Made by a program: the position numbers and the translations under genes. Of a DNA stretch of 9,869 bases, positions 7,074-9,869 are shown piece after piece. A model generated the notes under the pieces. The model did not search any database, was not told the DNA's origin, and worked only from the letters and a program-made list of their open reading frames with translations. Source of the stretch: Candidatus Cloacimonadota bacterium. Its GTDB lineage: Bacteria > Cloacimonadota > Cloacimonadia > Cloacimonadales > JAJBBL01. Within the stretch, counting starts at the first letter, position 1. Each line of letters starts with the position of its first letter. The stretch is taken from positions 1-9,869 of the forward strand of contig JAJBBL010000079.1 of the NCBI GenBank assembly GCA_020532365.1. Direction: 5' to 3'.

Positions 7074-7106
7074 AGAAAAGCAATAGTATTAAGTCTGTTT
7101 TTACGG

Positions 7107-7112
7107 TATAAT
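7107..7112 (+). promoter_or_regulatory. Candidate -10 box for the pilC-pilB operon
   Basis: Perfect TATAAT about 145 nt upstream of the PilC start. No good -35 hexamer lies 15-19 nt upstream and there is no TG extension, so an activator would be needed if it is used. A second TATAAT (6888-6893) is similarly unsupported. Confidence 0.25.
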
Positions 7113-7243
7113 TTTGATCTTAAGTGGTAGGAAACAGCTTAATAAAACTATCTTTAGAGAGATTTTTATTGACTACCTTAATCAAAACAAAATAGTAGAC
7201 TTAACTTGTTAGAGGAGGAGAAGATTCTTTATATACTAAGATC

Positions 7244-7248
7244 AGAGG
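7244..7248 (+). promoter_or_regulatory. Ribosome binding site of the PilC gene
   Basis: AGAGG 7 nt before the ATG at 7256. A longer, stronger-looking match, AGAGGAGGAG at 7211-7220, has no ATG, GTG or TTG at a suitable distance, so this site decides the start. Confidence 0.7.
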
Positions 7249-7255
7249 TAAGCGG

Positions 7256-8602
7256 ATGTTACAGGAATTTCGTTATACTGGTGTAAAACTTAACAATAAT
7301 GTTAAGGTTCGAGGGACGATTGCCGCCAAGAACACAAAATTGGCCAAAGATCGGCTCGATGAGCTTGGCCAGAGGAATGGCTTCAACGTTGTAAAAATTG
7401 AAAAGAAGCGGATGTTTTTGTATCGAGGGGTATCGCCTACCGGTAATAAAATCAAAGGGGAACAAGAAGCATATTCCAAAGAGGAGTTATACAAAGTTTT
7501 AGAAGGGCTTAACATCAGGAACATAAAGGTTGAACCGATGTTATTAGACTTTCGTTTTAAGCCCCCTTTTGCTGACATAGTGATGTTTATTTCTTTATCT
7601 TCTGATATGCTCAAGGAGAATATGCGTTTTGATGAGATTCTCAAGATATTGGGGATGGACGTTCAGAATAAGACATTAAAGCGAACCATTAAATATATAG
7701 CTCGTGATCTTAAGCAGGGTCAGGATGGTGCAAGTGTGTTTATGAGGTATTCCGACGTATTTGGCAAGTTTACTTCTTATATGTTAGGTTTGGCTTCAAA
7801 GTCTGGTAATATGGCTCAGATTTACGACAATACTGCTATCTATCTGAATCGTCAACAAGAGTTTAAGAAGAATGTACGTCAAGCTTTGGTGATGCCTATT
7901 GTGACTATAGTGGCGATTATCATAGCGATAGGTTACTATATAATGGTGCTTTTCCCTGAAATTACGGAGATGTTTATCAAGTTTAATATCGAATTACCCC
8001 CGATGACCGCTGCCACAATCAAGGTTAGCTACTTCTTGCAGGACAATTGGTGGTGGTTACTTCTTCTATTTTTCGCACCGATAATTTATGTAGTATATTG
8101 GTTTAACACGCCGACGGGTAAGTTATTCAAAGACAAGTATATTTTGAAACTACCGTTAATCGGCTCATTAATACATAGAATGAGTATTGAGATATTTTTC
8201 CGTGTATTCTCGACGATTTACACAGGCTCAGGCAATAACATGGAGGTGATTCAGCTTTCGGCAGAGGCCTGTGGTAACACGTATATGGAGAAGAAGATCA
8301 AGGAAATATCTATACCGAGGATGTTAAAAGACGGTGCAGGATTGATAGATGCACTTTCTCAATCTGGAGTATTTACAGAGACTGCTATTTCAAGGTTAAA
8401 TGCAGGAGCTGCTACAGGTTCGGTTAAAAAATCTGCCGAACAGATAGCAACTTATTACGAAAAAGAAACAGGATATAAATTTAAGGCGATTATTAGCACT
8501 ATTGACATTATGACCTCATTAGTGATAATGGTAGCGATGACATTTTTGATAGTTATCTCTTCGGAGAGTGCTTTCATAAAACCACCTACACCGGGGATGT
8601 AA
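7256..8602 (+). CDS. pilC: PilC/GspF inner-membrane platform protein with doubled N-terminal domain
   Basis: 448 residues. Two T2SSF domains lie at about 105-233 and 305-434, with transmembrane helices at about 211-233, 263-283 and 418-434, as expected for a PilC/GspF platform that the assembly ATPase drives. The ATG at 7256 has AGAGG (7244-7248) 7 nt upstream, and no in-frame ATG, GTG or TTG lies between it and the upstream TAA at 7202. The N terminus is unusual. The short beta-alpha unit found once in PilC proteins (F-Y-G, then G, then A and L-G) occurs twice: FRYTGV with VKVRGTIAA and LDELG (about 5-50), then FLYRGV with NKIKGEQEA and LEGLN (about 54-94). First gene of the + strand operon, 6 nt before the PilB gene. 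Family assignment is firm. A pilus versus a secretion system cannot be decided from this protein. Confidence 0.93.
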   Translation: MLQEFRYTGVKLNNNVKVRGTIAAKNTKLAKDRLDELGQRNGFNVVKIEKKRMFLYRGVSPTGNKIKGEQEAYSKEELYKVLEGLNIRNIKVEPMLLDFRFKPPFADIVMFISLSSDMLKENMRFDEILKILGMDVQNKTLKRTIKYIARDLKQGQDGASVFMRYSDVFGKFTSYMLGLASKSGNMAQIYDNTAIYLNRQQEFKKNVRQALVMPIVTIVAIIIAIGYYIMVLFPEITEMFIKFNIELPPMTAATIKVSYFLQDNWWWLLLLFFAPIIYVVYWFNTPTGKLFKDKYILKLPLIGSLIHRMSIEIFFRVFSTIYTGSGNNMEVIQLSAEACGNTYMEKKIKEISIPRMLKDGAGLIDALSQSGVFTETAISRLNAGAATGSVKKSAEQIATYYEKETGYKFKAIISTIDIMTSLVIMVAMTFLIVISSESAFIKPPTPGM

Positions 8603-8608
8603 GAAAAT

Positions 8609-9869
8609 ATGAGTGATGTTCAATTAGTTGGGAAGCTGCTGAGGCTTAAAAATATTATCTCAGATGAGGTGTATAATGCGGCTATGCTTAAAGTGTCAGC
8701 CCCAGGAAACATTAAACGGATCGATCAGATACTGATAGAGGATTTTCATATTGATCGAGATTCTGTGTACACAGAAATAGCTAAACTGTATGCAATACCT
8801 AAAGTAAGCATTAACGTCGAAGAGATGACTGAAGATGAATTAGATGAAGTACGTGAGCTTATTAATAGCCTACCTAAAGACATTAAAGAGGACGGGTACG
8901 AGAAAAGAATTATCCCCTACAAGATACAAAAGAAAAAGAACGAAACCCTTATAATTCTTGCTTCGTCCCCTATAGACAACTTGGCTAAACATATTGCAAG
9001 TACCCTTCGATTCAGAAGATATGAAATTTATTACTGTCCGTTTGAGCTAATCGATAAGCTAATCAGACATTTAACCCGTTCCGAACAAGACGAGTATTTA
9101 CAGAAGATACTTGATGAGTCGGATGCTCAGGTCGAAATTACCTCTCAAGAAATGACAGAAGAGGAACAAGAAGATTTAATCGAGCAGGAGATCAATAAAG
9201 GGGCATTAGTCTATCTTTTTGAAGCTGCACTTATTGAAGGGGTTAAATCAAAGGTTAGTGATATTCATATCCTGCCTTACGACAACAATAATGTTGATAT
9301 AAGGTTCAGAGTTGACGGCAAACTACAGTTGTGGAGAAGAAAGGACAACGTTAATCCTCAAGCATTTTTGGCAGTTGTTAAGGATAGGACTACAAACGTC
9401 GATAGGTTCAAAATTGATGAAGCACAGGATGGCTTCATTCAAAGAGAAATAGAGAATCACATTATCCGTTTCCGTGTGTCTATAATGCCAGTGGTCTCGA
9501 AAGAGCAGAACCGTAACTATGAAAGTATTGTTATCCGAATCCTTGACGACCGAAACGTTATTGACAACATTGATCTATTAGGGTTCTTGCCGCAAGCAAG
9601 AAAAGATTTCGAAGATTCAGTCAATAAACCACAGGGCTTAGTGATAGTAACAGGGCCTACTGGTAGTGGTAAAAGTACCACCCTTTTGGCAGCTTTGTAT
9701 CACGTTATCACTCCTGAAAAAAACGTGCTAACCGTTGAAGACCCTGTTGAATATGTGATCAAAGGGGCAAGGCAGCTAAAAATAGGGGCTAAGCTTGACT
9801 TTGCTCAAGCAATTAGATCAATTTTGCGTCACGACCCTGATATTGTGATGGTGGGTGAGATGCGAGATA
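8609..9869 (+). CDS. pilB: PilB/GspE assembly ATPase, 3' partial
   Basis: The ATG at 8609 lies 6 nt after the PilC stop. The frame stays open to the window end, showing 420 residues. A weak GGGGA lies 11 nt upstream, so translation may be coupled to pilC. An N-terminal T2SSE_N/MshEN-like domain (about 5-152) is followed by an acidic linker (about 168-196). The ATPase N-domain comes next (SDIHILPYDNNN, then RFRVDG, 217-237), then Walker A GPTGSGKST (349-357), a canonical Asp box TVEDPVEY (375-382) and Walker B DPDIVMVGEMRD (409-420), just at the edge. This is the motor that drives subunit insertion through PilC. The MshEN c-di-GMP pattern is not kept: at 37-60, the positions usually G, G and Q are D, F and L. 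The zinc-binding cysteines and His box would lie beyond the window. It keeps all the acidic residues lost in the PilT-like protein. Confidence 0.93.
   Translation, partial: MSDVQLVGKLLRLKNIISDEVYNAAMLKVSAPGNIKRIDQILIEDFHIDRDSVYTEIAKLYAIPKVSINVEEMTEDELDEVRELINSLPKDIKEDGYEKRIIPYKIQKKKNETLIILASSPIDNLAKHIASTLRFRRYEIYYCPFELIDKLIRHLTRSEQDEYLQKILDESDAQVEITSQEMTEEEQEDLIEQEINKGALVYLFEAALIEGVKSKVSDIHILPYDNNNVDIRFRVDGKLQLWRRKDNVNPQAFLAVVKDRTTNVDRFKIDEAQDGFIQREIENHIIRFRVSIMPVVSKEQNRNYESIVIRILDDRNVIDNIDLLGFLPQARKDFEDSVNKPQGLVIVTGPTGSGKSTTLLAALYHVITPEKNVLTVEDPVEYVIKGARQLKIGAKLDFAQAIRSILRHDPDIVMVGEMRD

Larger units (their letters stand above)
6689..7255. other. Divergent intergenic region between the two pilus operons
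   Basis: 567 bp without a convincing gene. On the - strand side it holds a promoter candidate (6778-6806) and an untranslated leader of about 80 nt. The middle holds two tiny overlapping ORFs (6838-6966 and 6963-7073) and a strong imperfect inverted repeat (6993-7038). On the + strand side it holds TATAAT hexamers at 6888-6893 and 7107-7112 with poor -35 partners, an orphan AGAGGAGGAG purine tract (7211-7220), and the PilC ribosome binding site. I found no tRNA and no riboswitch whose consensus I recognise. Confidence 0.7.

Noticed and set aside
6841..7080. c-di-GMP (GEMM) or other known riboswitch before pilC
   Set aside because: The conserved GEMM core sequences and tetraloop receptor are not visible; only an unassigned stem-loop is present.

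Overview
The window carries most of a type IV filament (type IV pilus or type II secretion-like) assembly locus, next to the 3' part of a hybrid sensor histidine kinase. A secretin means the host has an outer membrane. The kinase has the PAS, AHDFNN-type H-box, ATPase and receiver order, with a GSGIGL-type ATP lid, that I associate with Desulfobacterota/Deferribacterota-like bacteria. That placement is only an impression. GC content looks like about 40% by eye, and coding is dense.

Layout. (1) 2-1591, + strand: kinase open at its 5' end. A hairpin terminator that includes its stop codon is shared with the converging operon. (2) 6688 down to 1622, - strand: a four-gene operon in transcription order. 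It encodes a PilT-type ATPase, a PilM-PilN fusion, a PilO protein with a PilP-like C-terminal domain, and a short secretin. Gaps are 11 and 32 nt, and the last junction is tight. (3) 6689-7255: a 567-bp divergent region with a good promoter for the - strand operon, a strong imperfect inverted repeat, and two tiny overlapping ORFs of doubtful status. (4) 7256 to the right edge, + strand: PilC/GspF platform protein, then a PilB/GspE assembly ATPase cut by the window end.

How they fit together. PilB and the PilT-like protein would be the cytoplasmic motors acting on the PilC platform. The PilMN fusion (a GspL-like arrangement) and the PilO-P protein would form the inner-membrane and periplasmic alignment complex, reaching to the N0-like domain of the secretin. 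What is usually four proteins (PilM, N, O, P) appears here as two polypeptides. No convincing pilin, prepilin peptidase or minor pilin gene lies in the window, so the filament subunit must be elsewhere.

Most unusual points: the compacted alignment complex, a PilT-like ATPase whose Asp box has lost its acidic pair (IGNP in place of the usual EDP) while the neighbouring PilB keeps it, a duplicated N-terminal domain in PilC, and the structured divergent intergenic region.
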